Shown: piece by piece, positions 35,586-46,033 of the stretch | Layout: every line of letters begins with the position of its first letter | How positions within the stretch are numbered: position 1 is the first letter of the stretch | NCBI GenBank assembly: GCA_023974075.1 | Contig: CM043785.1 | Location: forward strand, 23,997,169 to 24,061,168 | Reading direction: 5' to 3' | From: Chaenocephalus aceratus | Taxonomy: Eukaryota > Chordata > Actinopteri > Perciformes > Channichthyidae | DNA length: 64,000 bases | The notes under the pieces: model-generated | Told to the model about the DNA's origin: nothing | The model's input: the letters and a program-made list of their open reading frames with translations, nothing else | Databases searched by the model: none | Position numbers and translations under genes: made by a program

Positions 35586-35977
35586 CTACAAATAATCGCT
35601 CTGATCTGGTGAGGTGGGGGCATCTCCAGCAATGAGCGAGATGCCCAACACATCCATGTTTATTTGCAGTCGCCTTGTCACGCGGTAGCGTGGCAGAGCT
35701 GTTTTCAGCTCCCTGCCCAGCCTGCTGCCCGCTGGGAGCAGCTGCGCTCCGCCGCCATGGTCATCACCGAGGGCGGTGGACCTCCATGGACCGGACCCGG
35801 AAGTGCCCGACAACGGCAAATGGAGCCATCCGCCCCGCTGGAATGGCGAACGTGAATGGCACCGCCTCGGCCATATCCTGGTCCCCCAAAACACTCTAAG
35901 CAGAGCTGGTGGAGACCGGCGCCCGCGATCAAACCAGGGCAGGTGCATGGCCGAGCTTCCAGTAATGGCGAGTCCAT
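35586..35977 (-). pseudogene. gag-like remnant of DIRS B
   Basis: In one minus frame, RPCTCPGLIAGAGLHQLCLE, then CFGGP, aligns with the C-x-C, H-x2-C-x2-C-LG cluster of the element A gag. Another frame runs over 35948-35586. The frames break repeatedly, so no product is expected. It sits just inside the 5' terminal repeat, as gag should. Confidence 0.55.
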
Positions 35978-36061
35978 TTTTCGTTTCTTCTAATCTTCTA
36001 ATCTTCGTTCGTTTAACTCTTCCGTTGTCAGCTCGTCTGAAGAGAAAAAGGATGGTGGGCG

Positions 36062-36230
36062 GCGGGTGCAGCCGCCTTTATATACTGTGGGCCTGCTCGC
36101 GCATTCAGGTAGGCTCGCCCCGATTGGCCGGCTACGTTTACGTAAACTCAGTAGGTGAAAGTACGCACAGCATGATAGAGAGTAGTACCGATAGAGTCCA
36201 GTAGAGGGCGGAGCCTGTGTGAAATATAAC
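36062..36230 (-). promoter_or_regulatory. DIRS B 5' terminal repeat with promoter motifs
   Basis: On the minus strand, a CCAAT box (GGCCAATCGGGG near 36120) lies upstream of TATA (CAGTATATAAAGG near 36082). This would start transcripts just inside the element, reading toward gag. The same layout in the other DIRS element suggests a conserved bidirectional terminal promoter. Inferred from motifs only. Confidence 0.5.
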
Positions 36231-39200
36231 TACAGTGAGTGCATTGTGGAGACTACAGTAGAGTACACAACAAAGAGTATTTTCAGGTCTGTTGCTTATT
36301 TAGGAAAATTAACTGTCAGACAAACAGTGCTGGATGAGGTACAACAAAAGGCCTGGACAAAATGTAGACTAGCCAAAACATGTTGATTTTTGCGAAAAGG
36401 AAATGGAAGTATATTTTCTGATTGGTTGTAGAATAAGATTGTCTGACAGTGACCTGGACCCTGCAGAAGACAATTCTCTCTTCATCAAAGGTTTCTGTTC
36501 TGTGGCTCCTTCCAGCAATGTCTATCATATTGTAAAGTTTGAATTCAAATTACTTTGATGTAATGCACACTAATGTACTCCTGCATCAGTTATATGTTCA
36601 GCTTCATTGCGACTCAATGAATATGAATTTGACTTCCCCTTCAGCCGGAATTAAGAAGGATTACTGAAAGGAATGACAAGAAGGCTCCACATAGACTAAC
36701 TCTGTAATCTCTTTTTCAAAATGAGTCGACGTTTCAAGCATTTATCTTTATTCCATTAAGATAAATTGCTGTAAAAGGTTGCTGATTTATTAAAACAATG
36801 TCAAAGAATGTGGGTTTAGTTCCATCAAAATATGAAAAAACGTTATTTTAAATCTGAGCAGTGGGAAATGTGCTTATTTGCACATTGTATTACCATATAT
36901 AGTAAGTACAAAAAGCCCATTGTTTCAGCTCAGCTTTGAAGAAGCACACCGACTCCTTTTCATTCTCTGTTAATGAGCATATACTCATGTGACACTGTTA
37001 TTACCTCCTATTTACTGCCATCACCTCCACCTCATGACACTTCCATCTTCCTTTCATCCGCCTGCATCTCACGGCCATCCAGACACCATCATCAGTCACG
37101 TATAGGCGTCTCGGATGTCGACCTCCACCCTGACATACACAGTGACGCATGGGCCTTCTTTCACAGTCACCTCACACTCAGTCTTACATAACTCATGTCT
37201 GTGAAAATGCCTCCCTCTATCTGGCTATAGTCCCATCAGAAAAGCCACTGAAGATACTGAATACGCTTAAGGAATCGTAATTGTGAAGTGAAGTGTAGCA
37301 GTAATGATGGAGATAGCTCGGCAGATCTTGGTTTGTTCTCATTAGAGCCTGAAATAAATGCATGAATACATCTTTATTTTAAATCTGGAATGGCAAAATA
37401 TGTGGTGTCGGCAAAGTTGAAGTAGTATGTATGGTGATCCTTGTAAAATAAAACCACACACAACAATGACCAGAATGTACCAATGGTAATATAGAGACTA
37501 TTTTGTATGACATAAAAGCCTAAATGCCAGAAATTATGAACATTAGCAAAGTAAAGCCAGGTGTAATAAGAATGAGAACAATGAGGACATGCTACTAGAG
37601 AAACATATTTTTGTTTCATTTAGCATTTTGAAAACTAATTGTCGATGTAAAGCCAGATGCAATAGCTAAAGGTACACTTTGTCTTCAGTGTCACACTAAT
37701 CACTGATTTGATTTCATGCATGGGAACAGAGCCACTCATCAAAAGCTGAGTGGAAAGTGTTTTGAAACTATTCCATTTGATATCATCCAGATGTTGAAAA
37801 TCAGCTCTGTATATTTGTGTTTACAATCATCATATAGACAAGAGCATTGGTTCCTTGCATGCCTGTGAAACTAATTAGCATGATGGATGGGAAAACATTT
37901 ACCAGCTGGAAATTAAGTCAAGGTATCACAGGCCTGTACTCGGGGTCCAGGATGGTAAAACATCAACCAGAAAACAGTGCAAGCGTTTGCTGAAGATCAA
38001 TTACAACGTAAAATACACATCAGCTAATTTGTTTGGAAAATAAGACAGTTTGTCCTTCACAGTGAGTGAATTAATAGTTTATAAACAGGTAAAACTAAGA
38101 GTCCTCCCAACGTTTTAAAAGGAAATGCTTCGAGGAATACTTTTTCCTTGTTTCTCTATATCAAAAGAGACTGCAATACATAATTTACAGCTTAATAACC
38201 GCCTTGCACTAGAGAGTAGTCCTAAATTGTGGTGAAGAAGGGAATAGCTGGAGGTTCCACTGATGAAATTGCCCCGCACAGTGCTGTCCAGACGTCTGGA
38301 GCAAGCTCCTCATCTCAGCTTCAGGCTACATTAGCTGCTTCTAAAATAACACACATTGGTGTATTACCTGAGGAGGATTTCAACCTTTCATTTGAATGAA
38401 ACATTGCTAATCTGGAGCATAAACCCAAAAAGTGTTATATCCTTCAGTATTGCTTTTACAATAATTAAGCTTTTTAGCTGTTTGAGCTTTCCTCTTAACA
38501 GTCTTTAAAATGTAGGTCTATTAGGAAAATATTCAGTGTTGTTCATGGTACAACATATTATGTCATACCAAAATTGTCTGTAATGTTGCCTTTTAAAAAG
38601 ATAGAGTAATGCATGAAATAAGAAGACTATATCTGTGTCCACTGCAATGTTTGTTATTAAAAAAAATCTGTGAGTATGCCAGTGAAAGCTCAAAAATGTA
38701 ACTTACTTTTGATATGTATGGGAATCTCTAGCCCAAAATAACTACATTAAAAACATTGGAAATTCCTTACAGCTTTTCCCCAGACATGGTTAGATTGAAT
38801 TTCTTAAACTAACAGTAAATATTTGACACCGTGCAAGCAATTTTAAAGAATGCTGTGCTTGGCAAAGACACTCTGTTATATAACAAAGCATCATTTGTTG
38901 AGATTTGAGGTTGTGCTAAGTACTGTACATTGTGTAATGTTTAAATAGGTACTGCAAAATTCAAATGATGACCAGTGACATGACACAGTACTTTATAGTT
39001 TTGGCCCTGTTCAAACCCAATCTACTAGAGAAAGATTACATTTCACAAATGTTTGACAAAGTTGGCTGGCGTTACAGACATGCTGTACTGCCTAATCAAA
39101 GATTAAACACTGCCCTTTCAAAAATAGCTTTGGAAACTAGATCTGCCCATTTAGTCCCCTCCTGATCTTGCGGAGAAACCGACTGCTCAACAGGATTCTC

Positions 39201-39293
39201 ATATTGCAGATTACCAAGAGCAATTCCCAGACAGAGTCTCAGGGGGTTCCTAGCAAATAAAGAATGGTTTAATTCCACAGTTATTGCATTTGC
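36231..39293. other. No gene recognised (3 kb)
   Basis: AT-rich sequence with no long frames, no paired repeats that I could match elsewhere in the window and no terminal repeats. Possibly unique intergenic or intronic host DNA. Confidence 0.45.
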
Positions 39294-39297
39294 TTAA

Positions 39298-39480
39298 AGG
39301 TCCCATGACATGGCCATTTCTACTGATCATAATTCCATTGTTGAGGTCTACTAGAATAGATTTACATTGTTCAATGTTCCAAAATCACATCTCTGTATAG
39401 TATGTGTATTCACTCTCTGTCCCAAACGGCTTGTTGGAGCTCCTGACCCCCCTCCCTATGAGCCCACTGTGATCTGATTG
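39298..39480 (-). repeat. Inverted fragment of the 25.3-kb TTAA element
   Basis: Reverse-complement match to the right end at 25900-26097, starting at the TTAA (39294) and sharing GGCCATTTC(T/C)ACTGATC, then ATAATTCCATTGTTG. The other end is not recognisable. Confidence 0.7.
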
Positions 39481-39856
39481 GTCAGCTTGCCCACTCTGTT
39501 CTGATGAGTCCAACCACCGTTACAGCGGAACATCAGTGATTATGTGTTACAATGGCGTTTGTTAGCAACCAGAAAATTACACCAGTAATGACAAACAGAT
39601 GAGAATGCTGCGTGGGGTCTGGGTGCCGTGTTGGCGGGACGTTGCGGGGCTCGCTGCTCCGCCCTTTGGACAGTGTGAGCTGGATTACTGGTGTCGTTTA
39701 CTGGTGTCGTTTCCTGGTTGCTGCGTGGGACAGAGTTTCCGGTCAACATGTCCGTTAAAGTTGATATCTTCCAGACAAAATGAGAAAAGTGCCGGTCAAA
39801 GGTCTTCTTTGTTATTTATTGAGCTTTAAAACAAATTCATAACGACTCTATATTAA

Positions 39857-40321
39857 AGGGGACATATCATGCTATATTTGAACAATATATTGTAGGACCA
39901 TACCTATATAAAGTATATAAATATAGGTTTTTTTTCAAAATACCAAACAGATCCTGCATTTTAGCCAAAACGCTATCGAAGCAGTTCCTGCCGTTGCTAA
40001 GTGTGGTCTAACTTGAAGTGTGTGTTTTGCTCCGCTCACCGGTTCATCACAGCGGGCGGAGTTGTGATCATGCAGAGCTGCGTGTCTCCGTCAGCAGCAG
40101 CTGATCTGCTCTCTGATCTCTCTCACTCGCGTCCGGTTATACTTCACTCGCGTTTATGTCCATATCGATCAGATCTAGCTAGTTCTACCTAATGATATGA
40201 CTGCCTGCGTATCAAGGACACCTATAAGCGTTGCTTGGCAACAGGGGTGTGGAGGCAAAAGTATAGCGCAGCATTATGCAGCATTAAGCATTTGTTTACA
40301 TGAGGGGTCAAAATGTCCCCT
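39857..40321. mobile_element. Small MITE-like element with AGGGGACAT ends
   Basis: The left end AGGGGACATATCATGC follows TTAA (39853). The right end is ATGTCCCCT followed by TCAG, so only one flank is TTAA. A segment (40030-40190) recurs inverted at 49175-49325, with GATCAGATCTAGCTAG and GCAGCAGCTGATCTG. No coding capacity. Confidence 0.5.
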
Positions 40322-40391
40322 TCAGGAGGATAAATCTCTTTCTCCACATTAAATGTCAGACATTAGAAAGGAAGTGACTGTGCATGTAGTG

Positions 40392-40565
40392 CAGTGGTTC
40401 TCAAAGTGGGGGGTGCAGAGGCATGACAGGGGGGGCGCGAGAGACCAGGAGGAAAAATGGTTATAAAAAAAAAAAAATCATATTTTGAAAACTTATTGAT
40501 TTGAAAATAATATGATGCAGTACAGTACTACTACGTCTGGGTCTCTGTGTTTCATTAAAGCTCGG

Positions 40566-40663
<98 letters not shown>

Positions 40664-41150
40664 AACGAGCCAGTTCGTGTGCGTGCGAGAGAGAGAGAGA
40701 GAGCGCACCGGTACCGGAGATCGTTGATGTTAGCTTCTGGTGCTAACGGATATAAGGAGTTTTTTCAACAACAAAATGGAGGAGAGTCCTCTCCTGTCAG
40801 ACTGAGAGACTCAGTGAGCTAAAGGACTCGCTCAGCGTTATCTCAGTGGGTCTCAAACGTTTTGGTCACCATTAATGTAAACAATTATTTCCGAGGCACA
40901 CGTTTATATGATCATTATAGTTATAAAAAAATAAGAGAATACATTAAAAAACAAGTATGAAATACTATATGACAGTAAAAAATGAATAAAGTTTAAAAGG
41001 GAGTGATTTGTAAAATATCCATAAAGAAAAAGTAAATCTGTTTACAGTTCTGTTTCATGTGGGTGTTGAGAGATGTATACATAGATCTCTTCATTTTGCT
41101 CTCAAAGTGCATCAGATTGATGATTTTAACTTCAATATTTAAAAATCTTC
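40392..41150. mobile_element. hAT-type element, family X copy 2, 3' truncated
   Basis: It begins with CAGTGGTTCTCAAAGTGGGG and follows copy 1 (17911) closely to about AATATTTAAAAATC at 41147. There it joins unrelated sequence rich in CCCCCGGACCCTCC that looks like part of another hAT. No right terminus is present. Confidence 0.75.
40569..40662. repeat. (TG)n microsatellite in hAT X copy 2
   Basis: About 47 TG units where copy 1 has only a few (CTGTGTGTGTGG near 18090). The repeat has expanded since the copies separated. Confidence 0.95.
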
Positions 41151-41667
41151 CTGGGGGAGCATGCCCCCGGACCCTCCTAGAGGGTGTCAGGTCCACTCCC
41201 CACTTATAGAAATAGCACTTTACCAGTGCACCCCCTCTAATCTCAGATGCACCCTGAGTCATTTTGTTTAAGTACAGTGAGCCTTTCTACAATATACAGT
41301 AAAGAGACAAACCCACCAGCATTATAGGATATACTATATGACTTTGAGCCAAATACTTGTTTTTGGGCTGTATAAATAAAATTGACTTGAAACAGTTGCT
41401 GATTTAGAGTACTGGCACCTTTTTTATTCCAATTCAAGCACTGGATGCGGTATTGCGCTAAGGGGAAATTATTTTTACCAGATATTTTGACCGGAGAGAT
41501 TTAGATTTGCCTGTCTTCAGCATATTTTACCAGTCATAGTCCGGTAATTACCGGCTAACGGAAACTCTGGCGTGGGGTCTGCGAGACAGCGAGACACCAC
41601 GGAACTCAGCCTGAGCACACACACATACACACTCACAGGCTGTGAGTGTGTGTGTGCGTGTGTGTGC

Positions 41668-41721
<54 letters not shown>

Positions 41722-41900
41722 AGATCCGCGGCTGAGAAAAGATAAGGCTGAGTGTGTGTGTGAGGAGCTATGACCGTTACGTCACTATACACTATACTAT
41801 GACCGTTACGTCACTATACTCAGGAAGAAAAAAATGGAAAAAGAAAAATCTCCAACGACGCATTCTGGGGCAGCATAGACATGTATTTTCTGTGTTAGAG
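41151..41900. other. Mosaic of hAT-like pieces and TG repeat
   Basis: It holds a segment with CCCCCGGACCCTCCTAG, a block with CCGGAGAGATTTAGATTTGC, and a TG/CA-rich tract at 41620-41720. The 15-base block GACCGTTACGTCACT occurs twice, at 41771 and 41801. No gene. Confidence 0.4.
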
Positions 41901-42060
41901 TGAGGGCTGCTCAATTAATCGTATTTTAATCGCAATTACGATTTTGGCTCGCAACAATTATGAAAACAACATAATCGAAATAAAACGATTATTTATTTTG
42001 TATTGATTTATTTAAAAAATGATATTGTTTTTTCAGTTGAATTATACTTAAAGTTCAGGG
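41901..42060 (+). mobile_element. Orphan hAT-like terminus (AATCGTATTTTAATCG type)
   Basis: GAGGGCTGCTCAATTAATCG followed by alternating AATCG and CGATTA motifs is a pattern I recognise from vertebrate hAT ends. Only one end is visible. Confidence 0.4.
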
Positions 42061-42162
42061 TAATCAACTGTTCAAAACATACTGTTAAAACATTTTTTTT
42101 CCATAAATGGATGTTTTCAAAGTAAATGGATAAATGCAATGGACTTTGCAGACCGTTTACAT

Positions 42163-42287
42163 CAGGGGTTGGGAACCTCCGGCCCCCGGGTCGTATACGG
42201 ACCGCGAGACCATTTGCGGCCCTCGAGATAATTTATAAACACACGCAAAAAAGAAAAAAAATTAAAGAAATCTAGACCGCAAAATAA
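42163..42287 (+). mobile_element. Orphan Charlie-like hAT terminus
   Basis: CAGGGGTTGGGAACCTCCGG with the following GCGGCCCTCG resembles Charlie-type hAT ends. It is cut by the TTAA element at 42292, and no right terminus is seen after that element. Confidence 0.5.
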
Positions 42288-42291
42288 TTAA

Positions 42292-43102
42292 CCCTTTCAT
42301 GCATAGAGGTCACAGTGGACAGTTATTCCAAAGGTGTTTTCTTATGCATTGTTTTTGTTTGCATAGTTGCACCATCAGCCACTACATAGGACCCTATTGC
42401 ATCATCCCATACACTGCCGCTCAGTGCCAAGTCAGTGTCAGTGCATGATACATGTCTCTAAACCAAGATGGACGACAGAAAGCCACATGGACCAAGTCAC
42501 CCATCTATATCTTGCCAATCCTTTTATGGAAAGCGTCCCCTGCAGGTAAAAAGAATATGGTGACATCAAGTAACAACTAAGGAATCATATAATTCATAAA
42601 TTATCAAAGATCATGCAGACTGTGTGGGGCCTCACCTTGTGGAGGGGGCCACACCTTGCGGAGGGGGGGCCTCATCTGAGGCACACCTATGCGCTTATGT
42701 GGCGCAATTAGAGTGGCGTGGCACGGTTTCGCCGCTGCGAGGCTCCACTAGCACTCATCAGATAACTGTGCGTGGGGCCTCAAATTGGCCCCTGGCCCTG
42801 GTTATTCTTGAAAATACTTCATCTGCAATATCTTTTTGGGCCGTAAATCAATATACTTATGTTATTATAATGTAATTTTAAGTTTGCACATCTTTATTTA
42901 TAATTTTTTCAAAATGTACATCTCTTCAGTTCAATCCCTGAACGCATACTGTCCATTTGAGTGGACATATAAAAAATATCTTTGAAAAAACTAGATAAAA
43001 AAAAAAAAAGTTAAAATCTTGTTTTTCATGCCCCAAGAGCAATAATAACACTTGGTAAAAAAATCCTGACTGAGGCTTTCATAATTCATGCATGAAAGGG
43101 TT
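42292..43102. mobile_element. Second piggyBac-like TTAA element (811 bp)
   Basis: Ends are CCCTTTCATGCAT and ATGCATGAAAGGG(TT), with TTAA at 42288 and 43103. The extra TT before the right TTAA is the same arrangement as in the 15.5-kb element, which suggests a shared superfamily. A 60-codon frame (42367-42549) ends at GCAGGTAAAAAG, a possible splice donor, but has no known domain. Confidence 0.75.
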
Positions 43103-43106
43103 TTAA

Positions 43107-43796
43107 ACAAGCGAGTGCCTGTTTTTCCTGGCCAAGGTCAGGGTCCTTGGACACAACACGAGCCTAACGTGTCATCACGTGGTATATGTCTCGCCTGAAA
43201 GGGGTGCAGTTCTGACCATGGATGTATAATAAGAATTGGATACAGCGTGGGAGGCGGGGTCTCGTTCATTCCTATGAGAGTTACTCAATGGCGCAAGAAG
43301 ACAAAATAGCCTAACTTTTGAGAGAGCGAAACATCACGAAAGTATTCATATAATCATATAATCCGTTCTTATTGTGCATCCATGGCTAAAGGTAAAACTT
43401 ATGTAGTACTGAACACGTCACATGAACGTGCCGGGCAGTGCGGTCCCGTGGTTTAGATCCGTGTTCATAATGCAGAGGAAAATAACTCTCAGAATAACGT
43501 TATTAGCACATTTTACAACTTGAGGACCGAATGTTTTTAATAAGGGCTATACAAGTGTTCATACTGGGTAGTTTATTTAGTTTCAAAACAATTATCCAAT
43601 GATTTACAGACATCTCTTTCCCAATGTTAGTCAATGGGTAAAAGTCTTTCCAGGCCCAGCGACTGATACGGAAGTGTAGTACCGCCATTTGGCCACAACG
43701 AATATTTTCCTCAGAGTCCGGCGCACTTCCTGGGGGCTTGGTTCTGACGTAGAGCACCAGAATGCCGTTGCGGCACTTTCTCCAAGTGAGTTAAAG
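43107..43796. repeat. Unclassified fish interspersed repeat
   Basis: It begins near 43214 with CCATGGATGTATAATAAG and ends around GGCTTGGTTCTGACGTAG (43755). I associate these blocks with abundant fish repeats. A short minus frame (43503-43757) has no recognisable domain. Neither terminal repeats nor a target duplication could be set. Confidence 0.4.
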
Positions 43797-44393
43797 GCAC
43801 ATCTGTATATGATCATTATAGTTATAAAAAAATAATAGAATAAAGTAAACGGGTATAAAATACTATAGGCCTATGACAGTAAAAAAAAGTTGTTATTAAC
43901 TGACTGGAATACTTTACCTGCTGCTATTAGATATCTTGCATCATTGGGTATATTTAAACATGCATTGTTATCTCACTTTCAACTGCTCTGTACTTGTTAT
44001 TAACTGATATTGATGAAACTGATTTGCTTGAGTGTCTCAAATTGTAATGATTGTATGCATTGCTTGAATTTTACTTAAGTGGTATGTGGTTTGTCTTGTG
44101 TGTCATGTTTTTCATTTTGTCTTTTTGTTTATGTATGTCTGTAAGTTGTTGCTATTGTCGGGACCCCCTTGAAAACGAGATGTTGCATCTCAAGGGGTTT
44201 ATCCCAATGAATAACATTTCTATATATATATTAATAAACAAGAATACAGTTTGAAAGGGGAGTGATTTGTAAAATATCCATAAAGAAAAAGAAAATCTGC
44301 TTACTGTTCCGTTTCATATGGGTGTGTTGGGAGATGTATCCATAGATCTCTTAATGTTGCTCTCAAAGTGCACCAGATTGATATTATTGTTTT
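43797..44393. mobile_element. hAT family X copy 3, internal fragment with a LINE-tail insert
   Basis: It matches copies 1 and 2 from GGCACA...TATATGATCATTATAG to GCACCAGATTGAT. At 43889/44243 it is split by a foreign segment of about 350 bp, absent from the other copies. Confidence 0.75.
43890..44242 (+). mobile_element. LINE 3' tail inserted in hAT X copy 3
   Basis: It ends with GGGACCCCCTTGAAAACGAG, then CATCTCAAGGGG and a TA-rich AATAAACA tail. This resembles L2-like LINE 3' ends. It is 5' truncated, with no reverse transcriptase. The join in copy 1 (AAAAAAAAGAATAAAG) shows the empty site. Confidence 0.6.
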
Positions 44394-44611
44394 TTATTAA
44401 CTACTCATGTTAAGACCATCTTTTCTGTGTTGCTGTGGGGTTTTTCCATCGCTTTTGTGTTACAAATATCAAAACAATAACTAAATATATCCGTCGTAAA
44501 CTAAACCAGAAACAGCAGTATATTTTATTTTGTTGACACTGTAAACTTGACAGCTTTTTAACCCAAACCACCTACTGGTTAAAGCACGTTATTACACGTT
44601 TAGAGTAATAT

Positions 44612-45030
44612 TGAAATCTTGAAAAGGGATGTCCAAAATAGCAATTATATACAGTTTTTAATTAACTATTTGTAGAGAATAACGAGTAGTATATATACTT
44701 TATAGGGATCTGCAGATACATATTTAGTCTTCTCAAGCACCAACAATCATTACATTACATTACATTGCATTTAGCTGACGCTTTTATCCAAAGCGACTTA
44801 CAATAAGTACATCTGACCAACAAAATACAAGCTTGAAGAAAACAGAATCATAAAGTACATCAGGTTTCATAGAGCCAAAACATTTCAAGTGCTACTCAAC
44901 TGGCTTTAGATAAGCCAGTCCTCCAATCAAATATCTCTCCTGATTGTTGGCACTTGACAATCACCTTCCCTGAATTTTACTCAGGTGTAACTAAAGTCTG
45001 CTTTAAGGGTTGTTTATATTTCACATCATT
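44612..45030 (-). repeat. Second dispersed repeat, copy 2, with a short insert
   Basis: Reverse complement of 8128-8400. It is interrupted at 44749-44923 by a 175-bp piece beginning ATTACATTACATTACATTGC with TTTAGCTGACGCTTTTATCC, a motif very common in fish genomes. The piece is flanked by CAATC on both sides (44744 and 44924). Confidence 0.7.
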
Positions 45031-45182
45031 AATCAGAATTTGTAAAGTAACTAAAATAAATGTGGTGCAGTAAAAATACCAGGTTAACCTTAAAGAAAGC
45101 CCTCAGGATTATAAAAGACCCCCATCACCCCAGCCACAAACTGTTCTGTCTGCTGCCATCTGGCACAACAGCTGCATTCTAG

Positions 45183-45985
45183 GAGAGGATGTGGCTGTTG
45201 TGGAGGACTACAAGTACCTGGGAGTGCACTTATGGGCTGAACTGGAGGATCAACACTGACGCAGTGTACAAGAAGGGGATGAGCAGACTCTATTTTCTGA
45301 GGAAGCTGAGATCCTTCCACGTGTGCAGCAAGATGCTGGAGATCTTCTAGTCTGTTGTGGCCAGTGCACTCTTCTTTGCTGCGGTCTGCTGGGGGGGGGG
45401 GGGGCAGCATCAGAGCCGGTGACACCAGCAGGATCAATAAACTGATCAGGAAAGCTGGGTCTGTCATCGGCATCAAGCTGGACCCCTTTGAAGCTGTGGT
45501 GGAGAGGAGGACACTGAACAGGCTGTTGTCCATGATGGATAACCCCACCCATCCTCTCCACCTGCAGCTGGACAGTCAACGGAGCTCCTTCTCCAACAGA
45601 CTGCTGCAGCTCCGCTGTCACAAGGACCAATACAGGAACACATTCCTGCCCACTGCCATAACTCTGTACAACAAACCACCTCTGGCTGGAAGAGAACTCT
45701 CTGCTCCATAGTTTCTCTAATACAACCTCGCTGTACATTGTACACATATATAATCTGTTCAATATTTGATATTCCATTGTCATATATTTTTGAATATGTA
45801 TATTTGCATATATAATATCTACATGTATGTTTTCTATTTCAACATGTATATTTTCTATTTTCTTTTCTGTTTATTTGTGGTTTTGTTTTATTGTAAAATG
45901 CCTTGTCTTTTATGCTGCATGCTGCAACAAAAACAATGTCCCAAATTGGGATCAATAAAGTACCATCTTATCTTATCTTATCTTA
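45183..45985 (+). pseudogene. Inner 5'-truncated LINE, C-terminal part
   Basis: The frame pieces encode VVEDYKYLGVHL, INTDAVYKKGMSRLYFLRKL, VVASALFFAAVCWGGG, INKLIRKAGSVIGIKLDPFE, RTLNRLLSMMDNPTHPLHL and RCHKDQYRNTFLPTAITLYN. This is the post-RT region of jockey/CR1-like LINEs often labelled mobile element jockey in fish. A TAG after KMLEIF and a G-run at about 45391-45403 break the frame. The 3' end has ATCAATAAAG and a TCTTA tail. It is inserted in another LINE. Confidence 0.8.
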
Positions 45986-46033
45986 CATCCGGACCAAAAC
46001 CACCCGACTCAGGGACAGTTTCATCTCACAGGC

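Larger units (their letters stand above)
27524..36230 (-). mobile_element. DIRS-like element B, decayed and multiply interrupted
   Basis: Inverted terminal repeats lie at 27560-27705 and 36062-36200, sharing GCCGGCCAATCGGGGCGAG and TTTACGTAAA. The internal complementary region at 27770-27852 equals the complement of the two joined ends. From the 5' side (36230) there are a gag-like remnant (35977-35586), repeated spacer units, RNase H pieces (31509-29483) and a tyrosine recombinase remnant (29373-28345). It is interrupted by a P-like element (33791-35132), a hAT (31601-33061) and an RTE LINE (29896-30995). Minus these (1342, 1461 and about 1100 bp) it is about 4.8 kb. Confidence 0.88.

Noticed and set aside
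35217..36204. Several 100-140-codon frames near the 5' end of DIRS B
   Set aside because: Plus-strand frames are antisense to the gag-like remnant and shift between copies.
45355..45711. 118-codon plus-strand frame as an independent gene
   Set aside because: It is the end of a LINE protein (INKLIRKAGSV, RCHKDQYRNTFLP), already called as a LINE pseudogene.
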